Shown one piece after another: positions 37,101 to 46,772 of a stretch of 64,000 bases of DNA. Source of the stretch: Segatella copri (GTDB taxonomy: Bacteria > Bacteroidota > Bacteroidia > Bacteroidales > Bacteroidaceae); NCBI RefSeq assembly GCF_019249655.2, contig NZ_CP137557.1:2265001-2329000 (forward strand). The letters are read 5' to 3'. The position numbers and the translations under genes are program-made. The notes beneath the pieces are model-generated. The model was not told the DNA's origin. It saw nothing but the letters and a program-made list of their open reading frames with translations, and searched no databases. Each line of letters opens with the position of its first letter. The first letter of the stretch is position 1.

Positions 37101-40100
37101 GACCAGCACGCTGCTTATAGTTCGCTGGCAGAGGAGGAACACTCGATAGCAATACTACCTCCAGGTTACCCAAGTCCACACCCATCTCCATAGTTGTAGA
37201 GCAGGCAAGGATATTGATGGTATGATCCTTGAACTTTGACTGCAATCCACGAGCCACACTTTTATCTACCTGAGCAGTATGCTCCTGCTGTACAAAGAGA
37301 TTTGGGAATACATGAATATCCTCCAGACGGTCTGAGAATACACCATCTGTTCCCCAAATGTTATGGTTCCAAAGTAAGGCTCTATGCGTCTTAGCCCAGG
37401 ATTCTATAGTCTTCTTGTCTCCTTCCTTTGCTGAACCCTTATAGTATGGGAATGCCTCCCAATGTTCATGCAAATCCTCACGTAATTCCACTGGAGTAGT
37501 ACCCTCCAGATATGGAGAGAAACGCTTGAAATTGTTTCCGATAGGGCGCAGGCAGACCACATGACGATTACCGTCTGCTTTTGTATCGCAGAGATAAACG
37601 TCATCATAGAGCTTGAAGCACAGGTCATTGAGATTGAAACGAGGCGCATTGTCTTTTTCATTGACAAAGTGTCCCGACTCATCCAGACGCTGACCCACCT
37701 GCAATATCTTATATTCATCGCCAGTCAGAGTTTCCCAAAGAGAATCTATCACAGCAGAAATCTCATGGAAATACTGTCGCTGGGCATCATTCATGGTCAA
37801 TGTGTTGTCATCACGGGCAATCAGCGCACAGAGATAACGCACAATACGGGCAGTTGATACCTTGCCTTCTTCCAGTTTAGGTTTGTTAAATGGACGACGG
37901 CGAGGCTTCTCTGTAGCAAAACGTACCGTTGAGAAGATGTCTATCTTGTCATTTCCTGGAATGCGAAGATAGAAAGACTGGTTGCTTCGTACCGTATAGT
38001 CGAGATAAACCTGCATCAGGTTTCTCCAGTCCTCTTCTGTAATCTGGTTAGCTGGGTTGTCCAGCAAATCATTGAAGTCTTCTACAGCCTTTGGCAACTT
38101 GATTTTATCCAGTTGAGGATAGCATGTTTCAAACAGACCCAATGTTTCCGGAGATGCTGCCGATGCAGGACGATGTGCCAAATACATCACCATGATACTC
38201 TGGATATACTTGTCAATGATTTCATCAGATGGAAGTCCGTCTTCCACCTCATCGCTATCACCCGAACGCTTCACGAATACGGATGCAAACACCGGACAGT
38301 ATGGATCTTTTTTCAGAAGTTCTGCTATCTCTGACCAGGTCATATACTTGCACGACATCTCGTCCAGCTGCTTCTGAACCACCTTAGGGTCAGGCGACTG
38401 GAGATTAGCCATCATTGGTGTATATTTCATCATAGACATAGGATCTGCTTGAACAGCTGCTAAGATTTGTGCCATAGCAGCCTCCTTTGTCAGTCCATTT
38501 GCCTTCCTGCGACACAGTTCATGGTATATGGTACTGTTGAACCACATGCGTTCCTGTTCCAGATTCTGTTTCAAGGTTGCTTTTGCTGCAGCCTGACGGC
38601 TATCCACAAAACTGATATATTGCTGACCATCATGAAGCACGATGCCGCCTGTCTTTGAATCGCCTTTATCCAACTGGTCAAGGATGCTTGGAGCCATCAT
38701 GCGTGAGATGAAGTCGGCAGAGAGACGGAACTTCTGCAGACGGTTGTCTTCCATATTGCCATTTGCATCACCTTCTACATCCTGGTCTGTATTGTGGTTC
38801 TTGGTCTGTTTGGCATTGCAGTATGGACAGCATCCCTGAATGTTTCCAACAACATGCCAACTTCCTGTTTCTTTTTCATCGGCAGGTGTTAATGGTTGAA
38901 GTTTGCCTCCAGGAACCAAACGGAATTTCACGTTGCCGTCTCCCTTCATGTTCTTTTCATTAGAGAGTCCGAAGATGGCATACTTCTTCGTTGAGTTGTC
39001 ATTGCTTTCTGCCATATCGAGGTCGAACATATCACTATCATCAGTTGCGATTGTCTCGTAAGTCCAATCCTCGGTATTGACAGAAGCCAGTGCTACATAC
39101 TCGCCGCAATGCTTGCATCGGCTGAGTTCCAGCAACGGAGCTTCCTCGATAGGAGTCAATGACAGAGAATCTTCACCAATCTTCTTTCCGATTGCGTTTT
39201 CTGTATATATCTTGAAAGACCCATCTGCAAACTCATTCAAGCGGACAAAGAGACCGTTGTTAGGGACACGATAGAAGTAGTGTACCTTCAATTTACATAC
39301 AGGCATCTTCAGTCCTTCTTCCTTGCAGCGGTCTTCTTCACGCTGACACATCTCGTCGAGCCATTGCAGTTTCTGGCTGATAGATGCTTTCTCTGGATAT
39401 AGTTCATCCAGAGAGATATAGTCAGCCTTGAATATCTTTCTCCAACGCTCTTCGTCTTCACCCTTTGGAATTTCAGTTTCTCCGATACGCTTACCTCCAA
39501 TAGCTTCCACCTGGTCAGCTCTTACGCCAGTGATACCGGCAATAAACTCCTTCAGTTCTCTTTCATCCTTCTCTTTGTCCTCACCATTTCCGAAGGTAGC
39601 AGATGATGTTGCAAAACGCACATTCTTTGCATCCACCTTGAAGGCGAGAAGCACTCGGCGAAGAAGCATGGCAAGTTCTGCTGCGCCTGCTCCAGTATAA
39701 GAGTGAGTCTCGTCGATAGCAACCCAGCGAAGACTATGCTTTCCTGCAACAATCAACTTTGCATCGGCTCCTCTCAGCAAGATGTATTCCAGCATAGTAG
39801 GGTTGGTCAATACAATATGAGGAGGGTTGTTGCGAACATCCTTACGGGTATAGACCATGTGAGGATATTTCGAGTTCTTCAGCTCGTAATGTCCTTGCCC
39901 GTCAGGATCTTCCTTTACCCATTCATATTTGCCTCCAGTCACATGCTCTATGCGACGGCGCATTTTCTCTGCATCATCCGACTTGTCTGTATTCTTTGGT
40001 TCCATTTCTGGCAGATCACCATTATATACAGTGTAGGTCAGGCAAGTGCCGGTAGAAGATTCGGCAACCGTCAGAAGTTCTTCCAGACGTTCCTTCTGAT

Positions 40101-40563
40101 CTTCCATCAAGGCGTTGAGAGGATAGAGAAAGAGAGCCTGTATCTCATTTGGCAGTGCGTTTTGTGAGAGGTCATGAATCAATGGCATCATAAAGCACTC
40201 CGTCTTACCAGATCCTGTACCCGTAGTCACGACAATCGATTTTGGCTTATCGTCTGCCGTTCTTTGTCTGAGCAATACATCCCAGCATTTATACTGGTGC
40301 TCGTATGGAGAATATTTAAAGTTCCACAGTTTACCCACCAAAGCCTTGGCTTCCTCAGTTTTCTCAGGGGCAACTGGGATATATGAGTTCATGCATTGAA
40401 CTACAGGCACGGCATTTTCAGGCGCAAATAGATTGCCGATAAGAGTCTTCATCTGCTTGATGTATGAGCGCTGACTGTCGTTGTTCGACTCACCGCACCA
40501 CATCGCAACGAGGGCTCTTTCCACCGCTGTTCTATTGTTGTTATATAGTTCAGAGAAGTTCAT
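34168..40563 (-). CDS. DruE-like DEAD/DEAH helicase with DUF1998
   Basis: A 2131-residue protein. Walker A is TGTGSGKTE at about residue 112, the second ATPase motif is DETHSY at about 281, and the RecA-like second domain has QRAGRSGRNN at about 1150. Cysteine pairs suggest zinc sites (RCKHCGEY, GCCPYCNA, CFCPKCGR). A DUF1998 domain follows with CNPGGAGYANQ at about 1685. Length and domain order match DruE, the large helicase of Druantia defence systems, rather than DISARM DrmA/B. It probably scans or unwinds phage DNA. The upstream 862-residue gene ends 20 bp before it. Confidence 0.7.
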   Translation of the reverse strand: MNFSELYNNNRTAVERALVAMWCGESNNDSQRSYIKQMKTLIGNLFAPENAVPVVQCMNSYIPVAPEKTEEAKALVGKLWNFKYSPYEHQYKCWDVLLRQRTADDKPKSIVVTTGTGSGKTECFMMPLIHDLSQNALPNEIQALFLYPLNALMEDQKERLEELLTVAESSTGTCLTYTVYNGDLPEMEPKNTDKSDDAEKMRRRIEHVTGGKYEWVKEDPDGQGHYELKNSKYPHMVYTRKDVRNNPPHIVLTNPTMLEYILLRGADAKLIVAGKHSLRWVAIDETHSYTGAGAAELAMLLRRVLLAFKVDAKNVRFATSSATFGNGEDKEKDERELKEFIAGITGVRADQVEAIGGKRIGETEIPKGEDEERWRKIFKADYISLDELYPEKASISQKLQWLDEMCQREEDRCKEEGLKMPVCKLKVHYFYRVPNNGLFVRLNEFADGSFKIYTENAIGKKIGEDSLSLTPIEEAPLLELSRCKHCGEYVALASVNTEDWTYETIATDDSDMFDLDMAESNDNSTKKYAIFGLSNEKNMKGDGNVKFRLVPGGKLQPLTPADEKETGSWHVVGNIQGCCPYCNAKQTKNHNTDQDVEGDANGNMEDNRLQKFRLSADFISRMMAPSILDQLDKGDSKTGGIVLHDGQQYISFVDSRQAAAKATLKQNLEQERMWFNSTIYHELCRRKANGLTKEAAMAQILAAVQADPMSMMKYTPMMANLQSPDPKVVQKQLDEMSCKYMTWSEIAELLKKDPYCPVFASVFVKRSGDSDEVEDGLPSDEIIDKYIQSIMVMYLAHRPASAASPETLGLFETCYPQLDKIKLPKAVEDFNDLLDNPANQITEEDWRNLMQVYLDYTVRSNQSFYLRIPGNDKIDIFSTVRFATEKPRRRPFNKPKLEEGKVSTARIVRYLCALIARDDNTLTMNDAQRQYFHEISAVIDSLWETLTGDEYKILQVGQRLDESGHFVNEKDNAPRFNLNDLCFKLYDDVYLCDTKADGNRHVVCLRPIGNNFKRFSPYLEGTTPVELREDLHEHWEAFPYYKGSAKEGDKKTIESWAKTHRALLWNHNIWGTDGVFSDRLEDIHVFPNLFVQQEHTAQVDKSVARGLQSKFKDHTINILACSTTMEMGVDLGNLEVVLLSSVPPLPANYKQRAGRSGRNNKVRSACITLCGSDVIGLRTLSNPIDKIISRPVRVPSVDLKSPQVIQRHVNSFLVRAFGVFTEGANGGRLTQKVADYYTPFEVKVINGKIEFVKDNSSNADPNDLLGDPKGTMYEKFNILCSKQLEPEVREDLMKLLSGTVYDDQINQVVKNAQEINERCYSELRNKLIDYKTAFSGGGPITDKFRIKLKMQYIEVLYKRLLNFWATSRFTPNANMPVNVLTLDLNSNGKKDFFTPMTSSNPSYSLRDAIAQYAPGNSVAVDGVVYIVRGIEITNMYDDNHKTYKTIYRNSDKTVINDSTLSNQIKWTVNDNYGLELIQPVGFMPDMNEDKTRIMDSNVYTRVSAQLIDADDWANNVTEPHLFSVRPNSDSGNAKILYYNEGKGYGYCFCPKCGRTVLEEDVADKDEPLKFPYEFNNIKPEKKEGKPEKPKFHFAITGKEMRKACGCSHDTTKVKRNVIIGDTIQTDYSEIRIRHKGKNKWMSNRDEEENLLFTLGIAFTQTLVDILGKERGAVDFAIMPNGHLCIFDCNPGGAGYANQMANIQVMKDVIKATKKLLMEAREKKSKDMLLDKFTLRYAKFVDVDAALAWIEEEEEVGDTVPQNIKDAFPGASPSQTTLYDLEKAFAASHQELVLFADNEYAEWDYEDRENGWQPQFMNRFVIKSQTTTFCLMESEQTAIVEPVVAMCREIKAWAKGSDVKKMKNPWASKGLYPIAYIDGSLYFMSSKEHAQLNAQWGNDTMFFVRTDNPIASAKSMDLSYKPSAMLLKLAGDEFKEIHTYQLGEILQTKSNGLIDEFISYAKQNGGDLKISYQDEHLKSIMGMMITIQTIWHIVKQIGSNFDIEFKVEVYRDDKGNANKICTNMPSSEVRDKWLTNFTNAWIDDLKYDQNIEGHLLPVVSVPKRTLTHWRVLSITCGNKKLSIYPDGGFINEWNIARQPNGERFEVETITYDTKIYLYRNKDIKFDIAIENC

Positions 40564-40583
40564 AATCTTATTATATTTCTTGT

Positions 40584-43172
40584 CTATATTTCGTTATCTA
40601 TGTGTATATTAAACTCTTGCCAGTCAAATCCTGACTCTTCGGCAAAGCGGAGCAGTCCCTGTTTGTCTTCTGGCGTTAATGTGCCGTTTCTCTTTTCGAG
40701 TAAAGGCTCATATATTTCCGACACAATCTTGTCCTTGTCCATATCTCTCAATGTCTTCATCAGGAAGAAGTATGTTCCATAATGATTTGCCACTTCGAAA
40801 CATTTCAGGAGGGATTCCGTAACTGATTCCTCGATGTCGTCCCATGCCCATGGATCATTGTCGATATCCATTCCCAGGTTACATTGCAGATTTTCTGTCT
40901 TGCTGATGTTTTGAAATATCACACCCATATTCTTTGAGTCTGCATCTTCATCCGGATTGATAGGCTCAGGTTCAGACTGCTCGTCATAATTCCAGTATAG
41001 AGCTTGTTCACCTTTCCATGAACTGTGCTCCTGATCATTGCCGAAACATACTACCAGACTTTCTGGAGCCATGACATCGAGTAGCTTTCCTACATAGTGA
41101 TTGTCATTTCGCCAGGCATTCAATGCAGCTTCACCTACCGATGGATTACCAGAGATATTGATGAAGTCCTGCGAATAAATACTACGCAGATTCCTGCATT
41201 CGTATGCCTGAAAACCTTTCTCGCTGAAGTCATTCAGCTGAACCCTGTCTTTGAAGATGTATGGAAGATTGAGCGTTTCTTCATCATTCAGATACTCGAT
41301 AATCTTGCCATCAAGCATGACCTCTTTCAATAGGGTTGGTCGATAGACATCTACTTCATAGTAGCTTTCATCTTCTCCGTACCTGACTGGTAGTGTAGGG
41401 GAGAGAGGATTTCCATCCTTCGGGATTTCATCTTGAAGTTCAGCCTCTGTTCCATCTACATTCTTGTATCTGATGAGCGTTGACTCGAAGTCTCGCTTGA
41501 TAGGCGATGCTTTCTCTAATCTTGGCAGATAAACTACAGTAAACAATAAAGGCTTTCCTTTTACAGTTACCCTTAATGTCACCTCACCATACGGAGGTTC
41601 ATTCAGCTTTGTCCATTCGGTATATCTGCCGTTTTCTTGTTTATATTCAATCATCTCAGCCTCGGTTTCCTCCTCTGGCTGAGCATGGAGAATATCGTCC
41701 TTGGTAGCAAAGTGACGAACTATCACATCTTCCCATCCAAATATCAGCGGCAGTTCATCTACCTCATATTCGTCGCTGATGTTTGGGTCGTTTATATAAT
41801 AATGCTTCACCTTTCCGCCTCCTACATATCGGATGGCGTCGGTATAAAGCCTTGTAGTAACCTGGTCATAACCTATGCGGTTATATAGGTTGATCTCTTT
41901 TCCTTGTTCATCCAGGAAACTGACGCAATCATAGATGTAAATCCAATTCCATGTCTCGGTAGTACCAAACTTCTGATCACGGAATCGCTTGCGATACACA
42001 TTTTCGGCAATGGTCTCATCCTTCAGCTTGCAGCGGTATGAAAACAGCAGAGCCGTTTCCTTCTGAGTGTTCTGGGTAGAAGTCCATGCCTCCCCATAGT
42101 CTCCCTGTCGCCAGAGTTGGATGTATTCTGTTGTATTCTGTGTTTGAGCCAGATATTCATTACCTTCATCATCCTTCACCACGATTTCTATCTTATCAAA
42201 TCGTGATGTAGGGATGTTTTTGATCTGTACTCCTTTTTCTACGCCAAAGGCAACGAAGTCGTTCACGCTGTGGTTGAGATAGGTGATGATAGGATTATCC
42301 TTGGTCGATGGTTCTATCACCTCATCGCCTCTTTTGAACCTTATATATATAAATAGGTGTAATTGTTTCTCTGGGTTAGGCACGCCCCAGAGATGCACAC
42401 GATCGTAACGCAGATACTGGTGCAGACCTCCACCTACTTCCTCTGGTTTCAGCCAAAGGTTGAGTCGGCGTGTCATATAAGTATAGTCTGGCGAGAATAT
42501 TACTTGCCATTCGAAACGGAATTTTATCTTCAATATTTCATCGTTGGCAGCCTTGATGGTTGCCACGAATCGGTTCACGTCAGATGCTGCATCCTTCAGA
42601 TCGTCTTCATGGAAGGGCATTTCTCCGTTCAGAATCTCCTTCATGTATTCATAAAGGGAATGCTGGCGCTTGATACTCTCTCTGAATGCTACAGCTCTTG
42701 ATGCTTCATCCAGATTTTCTAATGTATAGTTCTCGCCATGATAGATACGGCAAAGTCCTTTCAGGAACTTCATCTTGTCATGACGGTTCAGCTCATGCTG
42801 TATGGCAAGACCACCAAGCACATAGATGGAGTAGAGCCATCGCTTCTGTCCGCTATCATCCTGATACAGATAACGTTTCTTGCTGATGCCTGAGTTGGAC
42901 CAGAGTGTTTCTAAATCCAGATTCTCTATCAGTTGGTTCCTGTTGCCACTTTGGTATTTGCGCTTATACCATTCTGCCATATAGACAATGGTTGTCGTGG
43001 CATTTTCAGGCTTTGCCAATGCTGCTACTCCACAATCAGACACAATAGCGCTTAGGCAGACTTCAAGTTCATTGAAATCTGCCTCCGACAATCTCAGCTT
43101 CCATACGTATGGATGGCTGGTGTCTAACGATGCTATTTTGTCTGCAAGCTTCTTGCTTAGTCTTGTTTCCAT
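40584..43172 (-). CDS. Unrecognised 862-residue defence protein, DruE neighbour
   Basis: An 862-residue soluble protein without a domain I can name. The N-terminal 250 residues are helical (PYVWKLRLSEADFNELEVCL, MAEWYKRKYQS), the middle is strand-rich with many Trp/Tyr and acidic residues, and the C-terminal 120 residues are helical. It overlaps the preceding HNH gene by 16 bases and lies 20 bp upstream of the DruE-like gene. Druantia type III has a large unknown protein (DruH) beside DruE, so this may be its counterpart, but the evidence is position and size only. Confidence 0.5.
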   Translation of the reverse strand: METRLSKKLADKIASLDTSHPYVWKLRLSEADFNELEVCLSAIVSDCGVAALAKPENATTTIVYMAEWYKRKYQSGNRNQLIENLDLETLWSNSGISKKRYLYQDDSGQKRWLYSIYVLGGLAIQHELNRHDKMKFLKGLCRIYHGENYTLENLDEASRAVAFRESIKRQHSLYEYMKEILNGEMPFHEDDLKDAASDVNRFVATIKAANDEILKIKFRFEWQVIFSPDYTYMTRRLNLWLKPEEVGGGLHQYLRYDRVHLWGVPNPEKQLHLFIYIRFKRGDEVIEPSTKDNPIITYLNHSVNDFVAFGVEKGVQIKNIPTSRFDKIEIVVKDDEGNEYLAQTQNTTEYIQLWRQGDYGEAWTSTQNTQKETALLFSYRCKLKDETIAENVYRKRFRDQKFGTTETWNWIYIYDCVSFLDEQGKEINLYNRIGYDQVTTRLYTDAIRYVGGGKVKHYYINDPNISDEYEVDELPLIFGWEDVIVRHFATKDDILHAQPEEETEAEMIEYKQENGRYTEWTKLNEPPYGEVTLRVTVKGKPLLFTVVYLPRLEKASPIKRDFESTLIRYKNVDGTEAELQDEIPKDGNPLSPTLPVRYGEDESYYEVDVYRPTLLKEVMLDGKIIEYLNDEETLNLPYIFKDRVQLNDFSEKGFQAYECRNLRSIYSQDFINISGNPSVGEAALNAWRNDNHYVGKLLDVMAPESLVVCFGNDQEHSSWKGEQALYWNYDEQSEPEPINPDEDADSKNMGVIFQNISKTENLQCNLGMDIDNDPWAWDDIEESVTESLLKCFEVANHYGTYFFLMKTLRDMDKDKIVSEIYEPLLEKRNGTLTPEDKQGLLRFAEESGFDWQEFNIHIDNEI

Positions 43173-43936
43173 ATTTTAATTTCTTTCTTGATGCCTCGGT
43201 ATGCTTCACGCAAATCCCTTAACGGTTGTTCCGAATCCTTGATATGATGAATCATACTGTGGCAGTTGCTGCATAGCGGTACCAGATTCTCCAGAAAGTC
43301 CTTGGGTACGCCATCGGTCTCGTATGTGGAAATCATCCTTAGATGATGCACTTCCATGAAGTTGGCACCCAGTTCTCTGCCGTATGTTTCCTCAAAATCC
43401 ATTCCACAGCATTGGCATTGGTAGCCATACTTGTCAAGGCACATCTGGCGGAGCTGAGGATTGCGCCTTATCACATCCATCTCTTTCAGAATATGTTTCC
43501 GTTCGCCTTCGGTTTCTTCCCGGAATGATGGAGTAGAAGGTGCTGATGGTTCCGCATCAGATGACAAATTCTCTATGGCAATCTTTGTTTTGAATAGATT
43601 GCGGAATGCTTTTGATTCCAGAAACCCTGACCATGTTTTCAGATGTAAGGAATACCTGTTGTCAGCAGCATTGTCTTCTGTTCTCATCTGTCCGTCTATT
43701 GCCATGTCATGGCGTACTCGATCATAGTAGTTATGGTCGAGCTGTGTATAGATGCTTTCAAAGTTTGGTGACTCATGCTTTCGTATGAAGTCAGCCAGTT
43801 CCGATTCGGTGAATCGGGCGAACTCCTCTGCATCGGGCCTGCGTTTCAGATATTCTTCCACGTAAGCCTTGCGGATGGATGCTGGTGTAGGTATCACTTG
43901 TTTCATTGCCCTCATTCTATTTTTCGGAAATCTCAC
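43157..43936 (-). CDS. HNH endonuclease
   Basis: A 259-residue protein with an HNH nuclease domain in the C-terminal half: CQCCGMDFEETYG at about residue 172, FMEVHHLRMIS at about 193, then LVPLCSNCHSMIHH. The four cysteines would bind a structural zinc and the His/Asn residues a catalytic metal. The first 150 residues are a helical region of unknown role that may recognise a target. Restriction enzymes of the McrA-like type share the nuclease part. It overlaps the upstream regulator gene by 20 bases and the downstream 862-residue gene by 16, so translation of the three is coupled. Confidence 0.75.
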   Translation of the reverse strand: MRFPKNRMRAMKQVIPTPASIRKAYVEEYLKRRPDAEEFARFTESELADFIRKHESPNFESIYTQLDHNYYDRVRHDMAIDGQMRTEDNAADNRYSLHLKTWSGFLESKAFRNLFKTKIAIENLSSDAEPSAPSTPSFREETEGERKHILKEMDVIRRNPQLRQMCLDKYGYQCQCCGMDFEETYGRELGANFMEVHHLRMISTYETDGVPKDFLENLVPLCSNCHSMIHHIKDSEQPLRDLREAYRGIKKEIKIWKQD

Positions 43937-44138
43937 TATTATTTACTACCCAATAACCATGTGCGCTACTTCCTACACGATGGATTAGTTCCTTTTTCTT
44001 TAAACATTTTACTATTTTGTAGATAGTAGTTACACCTAATGATAAGCTTTTTCCAATTTGCTCATATGTAATTTGGGTGTTTTGTTTAATGAGGGATAAT
44101 ACTTCTTTTTCAGAATTTGTAAGAGTTTCAGTTTGATT

Positions 44139-44196
44139 CTTTACCTCACTCTTTACCTCACTCTTTACCTCACTCTTTACCTCACTCTTTACCTCA
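44139..44196 (-). repeat. Tandem 12-bp repeat coding for SEVK units
   Basis: About five copies of ctctttacctca-like units encode SEVK repeats in the linker between the ATP-binding and winged-helix parts of the AlbA-type regulator. It is a coding repeat, likely variable in copy number. Confidence 0.7.
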
Positions 44197-45492
44197 CATC
44201 CGTTTTCAGGAGTGATTTCTTTGTTTATAGTATATGTGGTCCAGCGGTTTTTGCTTTCTTGGTTAAGCAGGTTTTTATCAACCATATTATGTAATAACTT
44301 GCCTATTTCCAGAGAGTTCATTCCAAGCATTTGCTGCAGCTCCATATTGCTTACACTATCACCATTCCAAACGTATGCCATTACTTGTTGCTCATTGGCA
44401 GTAAAGCTATTGTATGTTTCTTCGCCATAATAAGCTTTCATTTCTGCTAAAGTTGATGCAGGAAGAAGACTTACCATAGGCAATGTGAGATCTACCTGAC
44501 GCAATTCTGTTCGATCTATCAAGATCGGTTTGCGCCAGTTTTGTTCCTTCCATGTCTTTAATATAGTTGGATAGCCACTACCGATGTTTTCGCCATAGCC
44601 AATCATACGTAGCATATTTTGTATTCGTGGATTTCTTGCTTTAGAATTACCACCATGCATGATGTCCTCCATTGGCAGTTTTAGCGAGCCTGGATTAGAG
44701 AAGAGAAATTCTTTCTCGTACTTCTCTATTTTCAGTACTCCAGTGATGAGTAGATCAGCGTGGATAATCATGTTGGTCAGAGCTTCACGTACAGCTTTAT
44801 GTATAGGCGTGTCATCGATACGCTCCATACCTTCGAGTTTGAATGGACGTTTCAAATCTTGTGTGAGCTTGGCAATAACTCGCATAAAGAAGTTGAAAAG
44901 GTTGTTTTCCCATGTACCATCATATGTCAATCGGTCGCTCCAACGGCTATCTGTTTCTAAGTTGGTCTTGTCTATATAATCCATACGTATGTTGTCGAAG
45001 CGGTCACGCACAGGAAGTCCTTTGCCGAACATCATGAGTCCGGCAACGGTTAATCCCTCGCGATGCGTGTTTCTATCAAAAACATATCCTCCCATATTTC
45101 TCAGAAACTCTTTGTCGTCAAGTTGGTTGAAAGCATGATCCACATTTCTCACTTCAAAGCGGTTACGATAGGCATGTAGGGTAGGCATGTCTATGTCATT
45201 TAAGTCATAATTTTCTACCAATGTACCATCGTTGCCATTTTCATTGGCATCACGCAACATTGATTTAACTTCTTCATCTGTGCAATGATAGTCTCCTTCA
45301 AAGTTGCGCTTATACGAACCTCCTATCAGGTTCTTATTGATGTAGATAGGACGCATGGTATAGTTTGCCATTGGTACGTGTATGGCTATAATGTTTTTGC
45401 CATTATAGTCAATACATTCCACATTGTCCTCCATGAGGATATTACGACTTACCTTATCACTATCAATAGTTCGTTAATAATTCAATAATGTG

Positions 45493-46716
45493 CTAAGCAG
45501 CTATACGCTGTAAGCACGAGAGATCTTTGAAAATCTTGCTAATTAAAGTTCGGTTCGGGGTGTACCCGCTTGCTTTAAAAATTCGTTTCACCAGATAAAT
45601 ATTGGTCATCAGTGACTTGAATGAAGACATAGAATATTCCATTCCCATCTCCTTCATAGTTACCTTGGCAACATTTAGTGATGTGAACGAAGCATTGAAA
45701 GCAAAATCGAGTTTCCACTTATCGCGAGCCTGGCAGTCCATAAGACCAGTATAGCCTTTGGCGTCACGAAAGCAAAATTCGATCTGGAACCTGGTTCTAT
45801 AATAAAGAAGTACTTCTTCACCCGAAAGTGAGGTGTCTGTAGAGAAGAATAGTTTCTTCTTGCCATTCGGCATCTGCCAGATGACAAGTCTAACTTTACA
45901 CCTGAGTGCCTTGGAATAGGCTATCAAAGTATAAGCTGTTCCTTCTATATCTTTCATCTCCATCTTCTCCATTCGAGTGAGGTCAAGATTCTTCATATCA
46001 ATCTTGCCATCCTTGGTCTTGGGGCGACCACGTTTTCCAGTACGTGGACCAGCATAGACATAAAAGAGACAAGCATTGTCACGAAAGCGGCTTATCAAAG
46101 AGAACCCTTCTTTCTTTATCCCATTAACAAATGTACTTGTAGAGAAGTAAGCATCTGCAACTATGAGGGTTGAGAGTTTAAGAAGTTCCTTGCGGTAACG
46201 CTTAATGACGCTGATATAGAAATCTACCATAGTCTTGTTTCTAAGACTCAGTTCTTTATTACTTAGCGACTGGTGTGCTTTTAACATCATGCAGTCTTTG
46301 GCATCAATATCAATGAGGCCAATACCCATGATTTCGAGACCATGTTTAACAGACTGTGCACATCCCGACCAAAAACGACCGATATGTGGAGTCTTCTTGC
46401 CAGCTTTGCTGATGTAGCTGGGATCAATGGCAATAGCCCATCTTCCCTGTTTACCAAAGAAGCGCTTGGCAAGTGAGACATTAAGTTTGAGCCAGTCAAT
46501 GCTTTTCGACTTTTTTAAGCCGAATGCGTTGCGATAGGTTTGCTCAACATGCGAGCCATACCTCCCCATTTGGGTGAAATTTATCTTTCTTGGTATTACC
46601 ATGAACAAAATTATCACCTCGATGAGTATTTTCTCGAAACTTTTTGTTAACTTTGCAGCCGAATCTTCAACTGCATCTTTAAAGATATCCATATATTGGT
46701 CAAGTCCTGTATTCAT
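45493..46716 (-). CDS. IS4-family DDE transposase
   Basis: A 407-residue transposase. Catalytic Asp residues are visible in ADAYFSTSTF (second Asp region) and the Glu region lies in the YRTRFQIEFCFRDAKGYTG segment, the Y-R-E signature typical of IS4-type enzymes. An additional early Asp is in WAIAIDPSYISK. It moves the insertion sequence by cut-and-paste. Promoter TAACTTTG at 46742-46749 with TTG at 46770-46772 sits just upstream. The gene appears intact. Confidence 0.85.
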   Translation of the reverse strand: MNTGLDQYMDIFKDAVEDSAAKLTKSFEKILIEVIILFMVIPRKINFTQMGRYGSHVEQTYRNAFGLKKSKSIDWLKLNVSLAKRFFGKQGRWAIAIDPSYISKAGKKTPHIGRFWSGCAQSVKHGLEIMGIGLIDIDAKDCMMLKAHQSLSNKELSLRNKTMVDFYISVIKRYRKELLKLSTLIVADAYFSTSTFVNGIKKEGFSLISRFRDNACLFYVYAGPRTGKRGRPKTKDGKIDMKNLDLTRMEKMEMKDIEGTAYTLIAYSKALRCKVRLVIWQMPNGKKKLFFSTDTSLSGEEVLLYYRTRFQIEFCFRDAKGYTGLMDCQARDKWKLDFAFNASFTSLNVAKVTMKEMGMEYSMSSFKSLMTNIYLVKRIFKASGYTPNRTLISKIFKDLSCLQRIAA

Positions 46717-46741
46717 ATAATTTTGCGTTTGTCGTGATTTG

Positions 46742-46772
46742 CAAAGTTACTGAAAATCAGCGACTTGACCAA
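46742..46772 (-). promoter_or_regulatory. Transposase promoter of the IS4-type element
   Basis: On the - strand TTG (46770-46772) and TAACTTTG (46742-46749) are separated by a 20-bp spacer, a good Bacteroidota promoter, about 25 bp before ATG 46716. It may also feed transcription into the defence operon downstream. Confidence 0.6.

Noticed and set aside
44139..44196. CRISPR array
   Set aside because: The repeats are 12 bp, directly adjacent without spacers, and encode a charged protein linker.
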